From positions 1 to 40,360 of the forward strand of contig NZ_LZKK01000024.1 in the NCBI RefSeq assembly GCF_001672815.1: a stretch of 40,360 nt of DNA, given 5' to 3'. The notes under the pieces are model-generated. The model was not told where the DNA came from and made no database searches. It saw only the letters and a list, made by a program, of their open reading frames with translations. Below are positions 11,390-20,045 of the stretch, piece by piece. Made by a program: the position numbers and the translations under genes. Within the stretch, counting starts at the first letter, position 1. The number at the start of each line of letters is the position of its first letter. The DNA is from Mycobacterium sp. E796 (lineage in GTDB: Bacteria; Actinomycetota; Actinomycetes; Mycobacteriales; Mycobacteriaceae).

Positions 11390-13129
11390 TCACGTTTCGG
11401 CTACGGCGCGCGTCGTGACGTGGACCGGGAACTCGTCGCCGGGCTCGGGCCACGGCTGGCGGCTCAGCATGTCCGCGACATCGACGTAACCGGCCTCGAT
11501 CACCCCGGCCTTGGCGTCGAGGATGCGGTACCACTGCTTTTGGATGTGAATCGGTTGGCCCTCGAGCACGATGACGCGGACGTCGCCCTCCTCGAACTGG
11601 CAGCGCCGTTGCACCGCCTCGAGCAGCTGCTCGTTGTGCAGGTGGCCCTCGCCGAAGTTCCAGCCGACCAACGGCCCGGCGACGACTTCGCCCTCGCGGA
11701 TGCTGTATTCGGCCTCGTTGGCCTCTCCCCCCAAGGCGCGGGGCAAGAGGCCGTTGAGCGCCCGGCCGTGCGTGTGCATCGCCCGGAACGCCGCCACCTT
11801 GTCCGACATCACCTCGGCGGTCCCGGCGCCGTACAGCTTGGCCAGCTGATTCACCACGAGCGCAGAGCTTTTCACGATGTCGGCTTCGATCTTGTCCTCG
11901 GCGCCAGCGCGGAAGCACCAGATGCTGGTGGCCCAGTTGCCCGCGTAGTAGCGCATCGCGGGCAGAAACGAAATCTTTTCGGGGAACATGTTTCCCGCGA
12001 TCACCACTGCCACGGCGGCAAGGATGATGGCGAGCAGCAAGGGTGACCGAAGGTCGGTGGCTCGGATCGCGCCGTAATGCCCGAACAGATAGAACAGCGA
12101 GAAGATGAAGAACACGTTCCACTCCAACGGGACCCCCATCGGGAGGTTCGAAATGATGTTGAGGTGGAAGATCACCATGAACGCGATCAGGAACCATCGC
12201 CATGGCGCATCGCCGGCGACGAACACCAGAACCGTCGGGACGACGAATTCCGCCGTGGTGCCGCCGACGTGGGCCATCACCTTCGGTAACCAAGAGGGTC
12301 GCAGGTCGTTGACGTGGTCGAGGTACAGCGCGTGCTTGAACGGGCTGAACAGCTTGGGCCGCAGCAGCGCGTTGTTGCTCGTCATGACCGACACGACGTA
12401 CGGAAAGTGGTGGTTGAGCTTGGAGGTCGCCGCCCCCCACCACAGGCACAGCATGATGAGCTTGTAGGCCGCGATCTGGTCGGTGAACGGGAAGAAGAAC
12501 ACCAACAGTTTCAGCCAATAGTGTTCGCCGCGGGCCGCGAGGAAGATGGTCTTGTCACGCAGACCCAGCAGGGCCAGCGCCACGATCGTGGGCAACACCC
12601 GGACGGGGTCGATCAGCGGGCCGGGCGCCAACAGCGCCCACACCCCACCGGCCAGCACGACGGCATAGAGCGCGACGTCGACGACGGTGCGGGTATCGCC
12701 GCGGGTGAACGGCACCTTCCCCGGCCACGCGGGCAACCGAATCGTGTTGGGCCGCAACCAATATAGGAATCCCCCGACCGGCGGCATGAACCGCCCGGTC
12801 AGCGGGCCGGACCCGCAGCCGAGGCCCAGCACCTCGAACAGCAGCGTGAAGACGATGAACTTCTGATACACGATCGGCTGCGTCCACCACTCGCCGATGC
12901 GGCCCAGCCCGCCCAGGCCGGGGGTGAGCGAGATGATCCACGCCGGGATCGCGACGTACAAGGCGATCTTGAACAGGTACAGCAGATACACCGCATACGG
13001 CGTCCCGAAGCCATGTTCGGCCCAGTGCCGGGTCACGATCTGCAGCCGCGCTGCCCTTGGCCGTGCCAGCCATGTGTCGGGGTCGACGTCCGGAAGTTCC
13101 GGTGACATGAATCCCATGGGCGGCCTCAT
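11390..13129 (-). CDS. Multi-pass membrane protein, DUF3556 type (Rv1431-like)
   Basis: 579 residues with about eight to ten hydrophobic segments in the first 400 residues, then a soluble C-terminal domain of about 180 residues (from KIEADIVKSS to the end) containing GEGHLHNEQLLEAVQRRCQFEEGDVRV. I recognise it as the mycobacterial DUF3556 membrane family, the apparent counterpart of Rv1431 (589 aa, as I recall). Biochemical role unknown. The start is uncertain: ATG 13129, 13117 and 13108 are all in frame, and 13117 has the better-spaced purine stretch. It is separated from the transpeptidase by 102 bases and probably has its own promoter. Confidence 0.8.
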   Translation of the reverse strand: MRPPMGFMSPELPDVDPDTWLARPRAARLQIVTRHWAEHGFGTPYAVYLLYLFKIALYVAIPAWIISLTPGLGGLGRIGEWWTQPIVYQKFIVFTLLFEVLGLGCGSGPLTGRFMPPVGGFLYWLRPNTIRLPAWPGKVPFTRGDTRTVVDVALYAVVLAGGVWALLAPGPLIDPVRVLPTIVALALLGLRDKTIFLAARGEHYWLKLLVFFFPFTDQIAAYKLIMLCLWWGAATSKLNHHFPYVVSVMTSNNALLRPKLFSPFKHALYLDHVNDLRPSWLPKVMAHVGGTTAEFVVPTVLVFVAGDAPWRWFLIAFMVIFHLNIISNLPMGVPLEWNVFFIFSLFYLFGHYGAIRATDLRSPLLLAIILAAVAVVIAGNMFPEKISFLPAMRYYAGNWATSIWCFRAGAEDKIEADIVKSSALVVNQLAKLYGAGTAEVMSDKVAAFRAMHTHGRALNGLLPRALGGEANEAEYSIREGEVVAGPLVGWNFGEGHLHNEQLLEAVQRRCQFEEGDVRVIVLEGQPIHIQKQWYRILDAKAGVIEAGYVDVADMLSRQPWPEPGDEFPVHVTTRAVAET

Positions 13130-13188
13130 TCCTGTCGCAGGTGAAACCAGCTGACGCTCAGCGTGATTGAGCCGCTGCAGCCTAGGCC

Positions 13189-13608
13189 CTAACGGACGGG
13201 GACCCCGCTACGGGGCGGAAATCGACGCTGCAGCTTCTCGATCAGCCCGTCGAGGGTTTGGCGTTCCTGCTCCTCGAGGCGCGCCATGCGGCGAACGCTG
13301 GAGGCGCCTTCGGCATCGCCGGTGGCTTCCGCGGTCGCGATCGCCTTCTGGTACTCCGCGAGCCGGTGCTCGAGGTGGCGACGGTTCTGCACGAGCACCC
13401 GGCGGAAGTATTCCGCCTGGCGGCGATCCGCCGTCGCGGCCGCCGCGACCGGCGACTCCGCCCGCACCGCCGGTTGGCGGACGTTGACCGGGCCGGGGCG
13501 GACCGCGCTGCTGCGCGGCTGGCGCCCGCGGCGGTCACGAATGCTATTGGAACTGTGCCCAGCGACCGAGCGAGTGCCGCGCTCGTCGGACAAACCGGCG
13601 ACGTCCAT
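13189..13608 (-). CDS. Small basic coiled-coil protein, unknown
   Basis: 139 residues from ATG 13608, preceded by AAAGAGG five bases upstream; a longer frame to 13677 lacks such support. Residues 1-60 are basic, Ser/Pro-rich and probably disordered. Residues about 62-130 form a charged amphipathic helix region (RQAEYFRRVLVQNRRHLEHR, then RRMARLEEQERQTLDGLIEK) likely to be a coiled coil. No signal peptide or membrane helix. Divergent from the acyltransferase operon. No family recognised. Confidence 0.65.
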   Translation of the reverse strand: MDVAGLSDERGTRSVAGHSSNSIRDRRGRQPRSSAVRPGPVNVRQPAVRAESPVAAAATADRRQAEYFRRVLVQNRRHLEHRLAEYQKAIATAEATGDAEGASSVRRMARLEEQERQTLDGLIEKLQRRFPPRSGVPVR

Positions 13609-13798
13609 CTTGGCCTCTTTTCGCTGGGCAGGGTCATTGGCGGACGTAACAATACCCCCCGATCCGACCGACACCATAGGCTTTGGCTCTGGATACCTCC
13701 GTTGCTGGTTGGCTCAAACCGTCCTGGGGGTATTCGGTCGCTACCATCATGGGACTCGACGCGGCGGTGCGGCCGCGCCGGCAGCTCAAGGGAGAGAT

Positions 13799-14608
13799 GT
13801 GACCGACACCGACAGCGAAGACATCGAGGACATCGACAAGTTCGATCCCGGTCTGACCCAGCGCGTGATGGGCGTGATGCGCCCGTTCCTGAAGACCTAC
13901 TTCCGGTCCGAGGTGCACGGCTTGGATTCGTTCCCGCCCGGCGGGGCGCTGGTTGTCGGCAACCACTCCGGCGGCATGTTCCCCATGGACGTCCCGATTT
14001 TCAGCGTCCACTTCTACGAGAAGTTCGGCTATGACCGGCCGGTGTACACGCTGAGCCACGACATCCTGATGACCGGCCCCACCGGGCAGTTCTTCCGGCG
14101 CACCGGCTACATCCGCGCCAATAGGGAGAACGCGGCCAAGGCGCTGCGGTCCGGCGGCGTCGTGGTCGTCTTCCCCGGCGGTGACTACGACGCCTACCGG
14201 CCCACGCTCTCGGAGAACGTCATCGACTTCAACGGCCGCAAGGGATACGTCAGCACGGCGATCGAGGCCGGCGTGCCCATTGTTCCGGCGGTGTCCATCG
14301 GCGGGCAGGAAACCCAGCTCTACCTCTCCCGCGGCACGTGGCTGGCCGAGCGACTGGGAGTGAAACGCCTGCTGCGCAGCGCCATCCTGCCGCTGTCGTT
14401 CGGCTTCCCGTTCGGGTTCAGCGCGGTGATCCCGCCCAACGTGCCGCTGCCCACCAAGATCGTGACGCAGGTGCTCGAACCAATCGACATCGCCGCGCAG
14501 TTCGGCGACGACCCGGACGTCGACGAGGTCGACGAGTACGTGCGGTCGGTGATGCAGCAGGCCCTGCGCGACCTCGCCGCCAAGCGCCGTTTCCCGATCC
14601 TGGGCTGA
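13799..14608 (+). CDS. Acyltransferase of the PlsC/LPLAT superfamily (Rv1428c-like)
   Basis: 269 residues from GTG 13799, with AAGGGAGAG just upstream; the open frame extends to 13286 but that stretch overlaps the divergent gene. It probably moves an acyl chain from acyl-CoA to a glycerol-based or related lipid at the membrane. The catalytic block is GNHSGGMFPMD with H56 and D64, HX7D rather than the textbook HX4D. The second block is VVFPGGDYDAYRP (FPGG in place of FPEG), then VPIVPAVSIGGQE. This resembles the MGAT-like branch more than classical PlsC. The stop lies 3 bases before fadD12, which would supply activated acyl groups. Confidence 0.85.
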   Translation: MTDTDSEDIEDIDKFDPGLTQRVMGVMRPFLKTYFRSEVHGLDSFPPGGALVVGNHSGGMFPMDVPIFSVHFYEKFGYDRPVYTLSHDILMTGPTGQFFRRTGYIRANRENAAKALRSGGVVVVFPGGDYDAYRPTLSENVIDFNGRKGYVSTAIEAGVPIVPAVSIGGQETQLYLSRGTWLAERLGVKRLLRSAILPLSFGFPFGFSAVIPPNVPLPTKIVTQVLEPIDIAAQFGDDPDVDEVDEYVRSVMQQALRDLAAKRRFPILG

Positions 14609-14611
14609 GCC

Positions 14612-16240
14612 ATGACATCTCGGGCAGCTCGAATCGACCAGGCCCTCGGCATCTTTGGGACGTTGCGGCGCGCCGGGATGATCACGCCGATGCGGCCAGA
14701 TCGCTACCTCAAGATCGCCGCGGCGATGCGCCGCGAGGGCATGGGCATGACCGTGGGCTTCGCCAGCGCGGCGCAGCGCTGCCCGGACCGTCCCGGCCTG
14801 ATCGACGAGCTCGGCACGCTGACCTGGCGGCAGCTCGACGAGCGGATCAACGCGCTGGCGGCCGCCCTGCAGGGATTGCCCGCGGGGCAGCCCAAGGTGG
14901 TCGGGATCATGTGCCGCAACCACCGCGGTTTCGTCGAGGCCGTGGTGGCCGTCAGCCGGATCGGCTCCGACGTGGTGCTGCTCAACACGTCGTTCGCCGG
15001 GCCGGCGCTGGCCGAGGTGGTCGTCCGCGAGGGCGTCGACGCCGTCATCTACGACGAGGAGTTCACCGAGACCGTGGACCGGGCGCTGGCCGAGAAGCCC
15101 GACGCCACCCGCATCGTGGCGTGGACCAACGGGCAGCACGAGTTGACGGTGGAAAAGCTCATCACCGACCACGCCGGACAACAACCTCGACGCGGCAGCC
15201 GCAAGGGCCGGATGATCCTGCTCACCTCGGGCACCACCGGAACTCCCAAGGGCGCCAACCAAACCGGCGGCAACGCGGGGATCGGCACGCTCAAGGCCAT
15301 CCTGGACCGCACGCCGTGGCGGGCCGAGGAAAACATCGTGATCGTGGCCCCGATGTTCCACGCCTGGGGCTTCTCGCAATTGATCTTCGCCGCGTCGATG
15401 GCCTGCACGATCATCACCCGGCGCAAGTTCGATCCGGAGGCCACCCTCGACCTCATCGACCGGCACCAGGCGACCGGCCTGGCCGTCGTGCCGGTGATGT
15501 TCGACCGGATCATGGAACTGCCGCCCGAGGTGCGAAACCGCTACAGCTGCAAGTCATTACGGTTCGCCGCGGCCTCCGGTTCGCGGATGCGACCCGATGT
15601 GGTCATCGCGTTCATGGACCAGTTCGGCGACGTGATCTACAACAACTACAACGCCACCGAGGCCGGCATGATCGCCACCGCCACCCCGGCCGACCTGCGG
15701 GCGGCGCCGGACACCGCCGGCAAGCCGGCGGGCGGAACCGAAATCCGGATCCTGGACAAGGAATTCAACGAGTTGCCCACCGGCGAGGTCGGCACCATCT
15801 ACGTCCGCAACGACACCCAGTTCGAGGGCTACACCTCCGGCACCACGAAAGATTTCCACGCTGGGTTCATGTCCTCGGGCGACGTCGGATACCTCGACGA
15901 CGCCGGTCGCCTGTTCGTCGTCGGGCGCGACGACGAGATGATCGTCTCCGGCGGCGAGAACGTCTACCCGATCGAGGTGGAGAAGACCCTGGCGGCGCAC
16001 CCCGAGGTCGCCGAGGCGGCGGTCATCGGCGTGGACGACGAGCAGTACGGCCAGCGGCTGGCGGCCTTCGTGGTGCTGGCCCCCGGCGCGTCCGCCACGG
16101 TCGACACGCTCAAGCAACACGTGCGCGACAACCTGGCCAACTACAAGGTGCCCCGCGAGATCGCCATCCTCGACGAGCTACCCCGCGGCAGCACCGGCAA
16201 GATCCTGCGGGGCGAGCTGCTTTCCCGGGTCGGCGGCTGA
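14612..16240 (+). CDS. fadD12: Long-chain acyl-CoA/acyl-AMP synthetase FadD12
   Basis: Activates a fatty acid with ATP to acyl-AMP and then acyl-CoA. 542 residues. The P-loop LLTSGTTGTPKGA (about residues 206-218), the A5 core YNNYNATEAG, the A7/A8 core SGDVGYLDDAGRLFVVGRDD with the hinge, and the A10 lysine region PRGSTGKILR are all intact. ATG 14612 follows the acyltransferase stop by 3 bases, and its TGA overlaps the lipO ATG by one base. The acyltransferase-fadD12-lipO order mirrors Rv1428c-Rv1427c-Rv1426c. Substrate chain length cannot be read from the sequence. Confidence 0.94.
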   Translation: MTSRAARIDQALGIFGTLRRAGMITPMRPDRYLKIAAAMRREGMGMTVGFASAAQRCPDRPGLIDELGTLTWRQLDERINALAAALQGLPAGQPKVVGIMCRNHRGFVEAVVAVSRIGSDVVLLNTSFAGPALAEVVVREGVDAVIYDEEFTETVDRALAEKPDATRIVAWTNGQHELTVEKLITDHAGQQPRRGSRKGRMILLTSGTTGTPKGANQTGGNAGIGTLKAILDRTPWRAEENIVIVAPMFHAWGFSQLIFAASMACTIITRRKFDPEATLDLIDRHQATGLAVVPVMFDRIMELPPEVRNRYSCKSLRFAAASGSRMRPDVVIAFMDQFGDVIYNNYNATEAGMIATATPADLRAAPDTAGKPAGGTEIRILDKEFNELPTGEVGTIYVRNDTQFEGYTSGTTKDFHAGFMSSGDVGYLDDAGRLFVVGRDDEMIVSGGENVYPIEVEKTLAAHPEVAEAAVIGVDDEQYGQRLAAFVVLAPGASATVDTLKQHVRDNLANYKVPREIAILDELPRGSTGKILRGELLSRVGG

Positions 16241-17508
16241 TGCGGCTCGCCCGGACGCTGCGAAAGCCTCGGCCATTGGCGCGCGCGGCGGTCGAACTTG
16301 CCAACGCCGCCAACGGATTACGGCCGCTGGCCCGCAAGGGCTACAGCACCGTCCTGGTGTTCTGGTTCGGCTGGCCGACGTCGGAGGTGCCCGGGGTGTA
16401 CTTCACGGCCTCGTTGGTGGACGCGCTGCGCCGCGGGCGCCGCGGCGACTTCGCCGGGCGGCGCGGCAAGGCCGCGCTGGCGCTGACGGCCGCGTCGTGG
16501 GCCATCCTGGGGGTGATCCGGTATCGCGGCGTCACCACGCCGGGCCCGGTGCTGGAGGCGGGCCTGCGCGAACAACTGGGGCACGACTACGCCGAGGCGC
16601 TCGAGGCGCTGCCGCACACGAAGCCCACCCGCAGCGGGCGGCGCAGCCTGCCGCTGGGCAACACGGTGGCCCGCCGGCGCTACGTCGAGAAGACGAACGT
16701 GGTGTCCTACGGCCCGCACGGCCGCGCCAACCTGGCCGACATCTGGCGTCGCCGCGACCTGCCGCGCGACGCCAAGGCTCCGGTCCTGCTGCAGGTGCCC
16801 GGCGGCGCGTGGGTGATTGGGATGCGCCGCCCGCAGGCCTACCCGCTGATGAGCCACCTGGCCGCCCGCGGCTGGGTGTGCGTGTCGATCGGCTATCGGG
16901 TGTCACCCGTGCACACCTGGCCCGACCACATCGTCGACGTCAAACGGGCGCTGGCCTGGGTCAAGGAGAACATCGCGCGGTTCGGCGGGGACCCGGACTT
17001 CGTCGCGATCACCGGCGGGTCCGCCGGGGGGCACCTGTCCGCGCTGGCGGCGCTGACGCCCAACGACCCGCAATTTCAGCCGGGCTTCGAGGAAGCCGAC
17101 ACCTCGGTGACCGCCGCGGTTCCGGTGTACGGGCGCTACGACTGGTTTTCCACGGAGGGCGAGGGCCGCCGGGAGTTCGTCGGGCTGCTCGAAAAGTACG
17201 TAGTCAAAAGGAAATTCGCGACACACCGGCACGTCTACACCGACGCCTCGCCGATCTGCAAGCTGCGCGACGACGCGCCGCCGTTTTTCATCCTGCACGG
17301 CCGCGACGACTCCCTGATCCCGGTCGGCGAGGCGCAGGAGTTCGCCGAGGAGTTGCGCGCGGTGTCGCAGTCCCCCGTCGCCTACGCCGAATTGCCGCAC
17401 GCCCAACACGCTTTCGACATCTTCAGCTCCCCGCGGGCGCACAAGTCGGCGGAGGCCGTCGCGCAGTTTCTGTCCTGGGTGTACGCGAAGCACCCACCCC
17501 GCCGCTAA
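16240..17508 (+). CDS. lipO: Carboxylesterase/lipase LipO, alpha/beta-hydrolase
   Basis: 422 residues; the ATG shares one base with the fadD12 stop (TGATG). The N-terminal 150 residues contain hydrophobic segments (VLVFWFGW and ALTAASWAILGVI) that may anchor it to the membrane. The hydrolase domain begins near residue 155. It shows the oxyanion-type VPGGAWVIG, the nucleophile elbow TGGSAGGH with S261, the acidic residue in LHGRDDSLIP and the histidine in HAQHAFDIF. Family members hydrolyse short- to medium-chain esters. Final gene of the acyltransferase-fadD12-lipO unit; the KshA-type gene follows after 107 bases with its own operator. Confidence 0.92.
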   Translation: MRLARTLRKPRPLARAAVELANAANGLRPLARKGYSTVLVFWFGWPTSEVPGVYFTASLVDALRRGRRGDFAGRRGKAALALTAASWAILGVIRYRGVTTPGPVLEAGLREQLGHDYAEALEALPHTKPTRSGRRSLPLGNTVARRRYVEKTNVVSYGPHGRANLADIWRRRDLPRDAKAPVLLQVPGGAWVIGMRRPQAYPLMSHLAARGWVCVSIGYRVSPVHTWPDHIVDVKRALAWVKENIARFGGDPDFVAITGGSAGGHLSALAALTPNDPQFQPGFEEADTSVTAAVPVYGRYDWFSTEGEGRREFVGLLEKYVVKRKFATHRHVYTDASPICKLRDDAPPFFILHGRDDSLIPVGEAQEFAEELRAVSQSPVAYAELPHAQHAFDIFSSPRAHKSAEAVAQFLSWVYAKHPPRR

Positions 17509-17574
17509 CTAGGGCCATAAGTCACATATGTAGGGGCTTTTGCCTGCATTATGTTTGGCCGATACGCGCAAAAC

Positions 17575-17588
17575 TATAACGTGTTCTA
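17575..17588. promoter_or_regulatory. KstR operator upstream of the kshA-type gene
   Basis: TATAACGTGTTCTA matches the KstR consensus TNNAACNNGTTNNA at every fixed position. It lies 28 bases before GTG 17616. The first half, TATAAC, could also serve as a -10 box, so KstR binding would block the promoter until a steroid-derived CoA thioester relieves it. Confidence 0.85.
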
Positions 17589-17615
17589 GTTGGGACAGGT
17601 TAGAGGAGGCGCGTG

Positions 17616-18761
17616 GTGAGTACCGATACCGCTGGGATCGGCGTCCGGGAAATCGACGTAGGAACCTTGCCGAACCGGTTTGCTCGCGGCTGGCACTGCC
17701 TGGGCGTGGCCAAGGACTTCCTCGACGGCAAGCCCCACCCGGTCAACATCTTCGGCACCAAGCTGGTCGTCTTCGCCGACACGGAAAGTAATCTGCGGGT
17801 CCTCGACGCATACTGCCGCCACATGGGCGGCGACCTGTCGCAGGGCGCGGTCAAGGGCGACACCGTGGCGTGCCCGTTCCACGATTGGCGATGGGGCGGC
17901 GACGGCAAGTGCAAGGAGGTGCCGTATGCCAAGCGCACACCGCGTATGGCGCGCACCCGCACCTGGCCCACCGAGGTGCGGGCCGGCCTGCTGTTCGTCT
18001 GGCACGATCCCGAGGGCAACCCGCCGTCGCCGCAATTGCAGATCCCCGACATTCCCGAGGCCGCCAGCCCCGGATGGACCGACTGGCGGTGGCGCAGTCA
18101 GCTCATCCAGGGATCGAACTGCCGCGAGATCGTCGACAACATCGTCGACATGGCGCACTTCTTCTATATCCACTACGGATTCCCGACGTATTTCAAGAAC
18201 GTCTTCGAGGGCCATATCGCCTCGCAATACCTGCGCACCGTCGGCCGGCCCGATGTGCACCTCGGCGGCTCGCATTATACCGGTGAGCAGATTTTGGATT
18301 CGGAGGCTTCCTACTTCGGCCCGTCGTTCATGATCAACTGGCTGCACAACAGCTACGGCGGCTACAAGGTGGAAACGATCCTGGTCAACTGCCACTACCC
18401 CGTCACGCAGGACTCCTTCATGCTGCAGTGGGGCGTCATCGTGCAAAAGCCCGAGGGCATGGACGAGGACGCCACCGAGAAGCTGTCCAAAGCGTTCACC
18501 GACGGCGTCAGCATGGGCTTCCTGCAGGACGTCGAGATCTGGAAGCACAAGACCCGAATCGAAAACCCGTTGCTGGTCGAAGAGGACGGGCCGGTCTACC
18601 AGCTGCGCCGGTGGTATCAGCAGTTCTATGTGGACGCCGCCGACGTCACGCCGCAGATGACCGACCGCTTCGAGTACGAGGTCGATACCGCGGCCGCGAA
18701 CAAGTATTGGCGCGCCGAGGTGGAGGAGAATCTGCGACCCAAAGTTGGTCAGCCGCAATAG
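17616..18761 (+). CDS. kshA: Rieske oxygenase, 3-ketosteroid 9-alpha-hydroxylase oxygenase (KshA paralogue)
   Basis: Hydroxylates C9 of 3-ketosteroids with electrons from a KshB-type reductase, opening ring B. 381 residues from GTG 17616 with AGAGGAGG at 17602-17609; an in-frame GTG at 17613 is less likely because MSTDT is the usual KshA start. Rieske ligands are C67-x-H69 and C86-x2-H89. The mononuclear iron site shows D178, H181 and H186 in VDMAHFFYIH, plus the acidic residue in FLQDVEIWKH. From memory it follows M. tuberculosis KshA (Rv3526) closely along its length, but it sits outside the main cholesterol cluster, so it is probably a second copy. No KshB gene is nearby. Confidence 0.94.
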   Translation: MSTDTAGIGVREIDVGTLPNRFARGWHCLGVAKDFLDGKPHPVNIFGTKLVVFADTESNLRVLDAYCRHMGGDLSQGAVKGDTVACPFHDWRWGGDGKCKEVPYAKRTPRMARTRTWPTEVRAGLLFVWHDPEGNPPSPQLQIPDIPEAASPGWTDWRWRSQLIQGSNCREIVDNIVDMAHFFYIHYGFPTYFKNVFEGHIASQYLRTVGRPDVHLGGSHYTGEQILDSEASYFGPSFMINWLHNSYGGYKVETILVNCHYPVTQDSFMLQWGVIVQKPEGMDEDATEKLSKAFTDGVSMGFLQDVEIWKHKTRIENPLLVEEDGPVYQLRRWYQQFYVDAADVTPQMTDRFEYEVDTAAANKYWRAEVEENLRPKVGQPQ

Positions 18762-18768
18762 GATTCGC

Positions 18769-18806
18769 TACACCGGTCAGTGCCCGACTGGGCACTGACC
18801 GGTGTA
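18769..18806. terminator. Perfect 17-bp hairpin between convergent kshA-type and P450 genes
   Basis: Arm 18769-18785 (TACACCGGTCAGTGCCC) is perfectly complementary to 18790-18806 around a GACT loop. It starts 8 bases after the kshA-type stop and includes the last codons and stop of the P450 gene. No clear T-run follows on either strand, but many mycobacterial terminators lack one. It probably ends both inward transcripts. Confidence 0.75.
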
Positions 18807-20027
18807 GTCAACTTGCCAGTGCTTGATGCCGTTCAGCCACCCTGACCGAATCCGATCCGGCCTCGAGATCGGGGTGAGGTCCGGCATGTGGTCGGCGATG
18901 GCATTGAACATCAGGTTGATCGTCAGCTTGGCCAGGTTGGCCCCGATGCAGTAGTGCTCGCCGGTGCCGCCAAATCCGACGTGCGGGTTGGGGTTACGCA
19001 AAATGTCGAACGTGAACGGATCGGCGAAGACGTCCTCGTCGAAGTTGGCCGAACGGTAGAACATCAACACCCGCTGCCCCTTCTTGATCGTCACGCCCGA
19101 CAATTCGGCGTCCTGGCTGGCGGTGCGCTGGAAGGCGGTAACCGGGGTCGCCCACCGGACGATCTCGTCTGCCGCCGTCTCCGGGCGCTCCTTTTTGTAA
19201 AGCTCCCACTGGTCGGGGAATTCGGCGAATGCCATCATGCCCTGGGTGATCGAGTTGCGGGTGGTCTCGTTTCCGGCGACCGCCAGCATCATCACGAAAA
19301 ACCCGAACTCCTCCTCGGAGAGCTTCTCGCCGTCGATGTCCGCCTGGATCAGCGTGGTCACGATGTCGTCGCCGGGTGTCGCGGCCTTGATCTCCGCCAT
19401 CTTCATCGCGTAGGCCAGCACCTCGGCCGACGAGGCCTTGGGATCGACGTGTGCGAACTCCGGGTCCTCGGCGCCGGTCATCTCGTTCGACCACCGGAAC
19501 AGCTTGCTGCGGTCCTCCTGCGGCACCCCGAGCAGACCGGCGATGGCCTGCAGCGGCAGCTCGCACGCCACCTGCTCGACGAAATCTCCGGACGCCTCGG
19601 CGGCGGCCGCCTTGGCGATGGTCTGCGCGCGCTCGTTGAGCTCGTCGCGCAGCCGGCCGATCGCGCGCGGCGTGAACCCGCGGGAGATGATTCTGCGCAG
19701 CCGGGTGTGGTGCGGGGGATCCATGTTGAGCAGGACGAACCGCTGCAAGTCGATGTCTTCGCGCGTCATGTCGTCCCCGAACCGCGGGATGGCACCGTTG
19801 AGCCAGCTAGAGAAGACGTCGTTGCGCAGCGACACCTCCTTCACGTCCTTGTGCTTGGTCACCACCCAGAAGCCGCCGTCGTTGAAACCACCCTTGCCGA
19901 CGGGCTGGTCGCACCACCAGATCGGCGCGTTGTGACGCAGCTCGGCGAGCTCCGCGACGGGGAGGCGCTCGGCGTAGATGTCCGGGTCGGTCGGGTCGAA
20001 GCCGGGGGGAAGGTGGGGGCAGGTCAT
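18777..20027 (-). CDS. cyp125: Cytochrome P450, CYP125-type steroid C26/C27-hydroxylase paralogue
   Basis: Oxidises the terminal methyl of a sterol side chain, the first step of side-chain removal in the CYP125 family. 416 residues from ATG 20027 with AGAAGGAG upstream. It shows the I-helix AGNETT (251-256), ExxR at E288-R291, and the haem loop GFGGTGEHYC with ligand C360. The N-terminus (NLPPGFD-like LPPGFDPTDP, then YAERLPVAELAELR) and the C-terminus SGWLNGIKHWQVDYTGQCPV match CYP125 as I remember it, minus about 17 N-terminal residues of CYP125A1. It is 18 bases downstream of the hsaA-type gene. It needs ferredoxin partners not encoded here. Probably an extra copy beside the core-cluster cyp125. 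Confidence 0.93.
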   Translation of the reverse strand: MTCPHLPPGFDPTDPDIYAERLPVAELAELRHNAPIWWCDQPVGKGGFNDGGFWVVTKHKDVKEVSLRNDVFSSWLNGAIPRFGDDMTREDIDLQRFVLLNMDPPHHTRLRRIISRGFTPRAIGRLRDELNERAQTIAKAAAAEASGDFVEQVACELPLQAIAGLLGVPQEDRSKLFRWSNEMTGAEDPEFAHVDPKASSAEVLAYAMKMAEIKAATPGDDIVTTLIQADIDGEKLSEEEFGFFVMMLAVAGNETTRNSITQGMMAFAEFPDQWELYKKERPETAADEIVRWATPVTAFQRTASQDAELSGVTIKKGQRVLMFYRSANFDEDVFADPFTFDILRNPNPHVGFGGTGEHYCIGANLAKLTINLMFNAIADHMPDLTPISRPDRIRSGWLNGIKHWQVDYTGQCPVGH

Positions 20028-20045
20028 CCGTGCTCCTTCTGTGGG

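Noticed and set aside
14338..16239. Open frame extending lipO upstream through fadD12
   Set aside because: That stretch is the wrong frame of fadD12; lipO starts at 16240 in a TGATG overlap.
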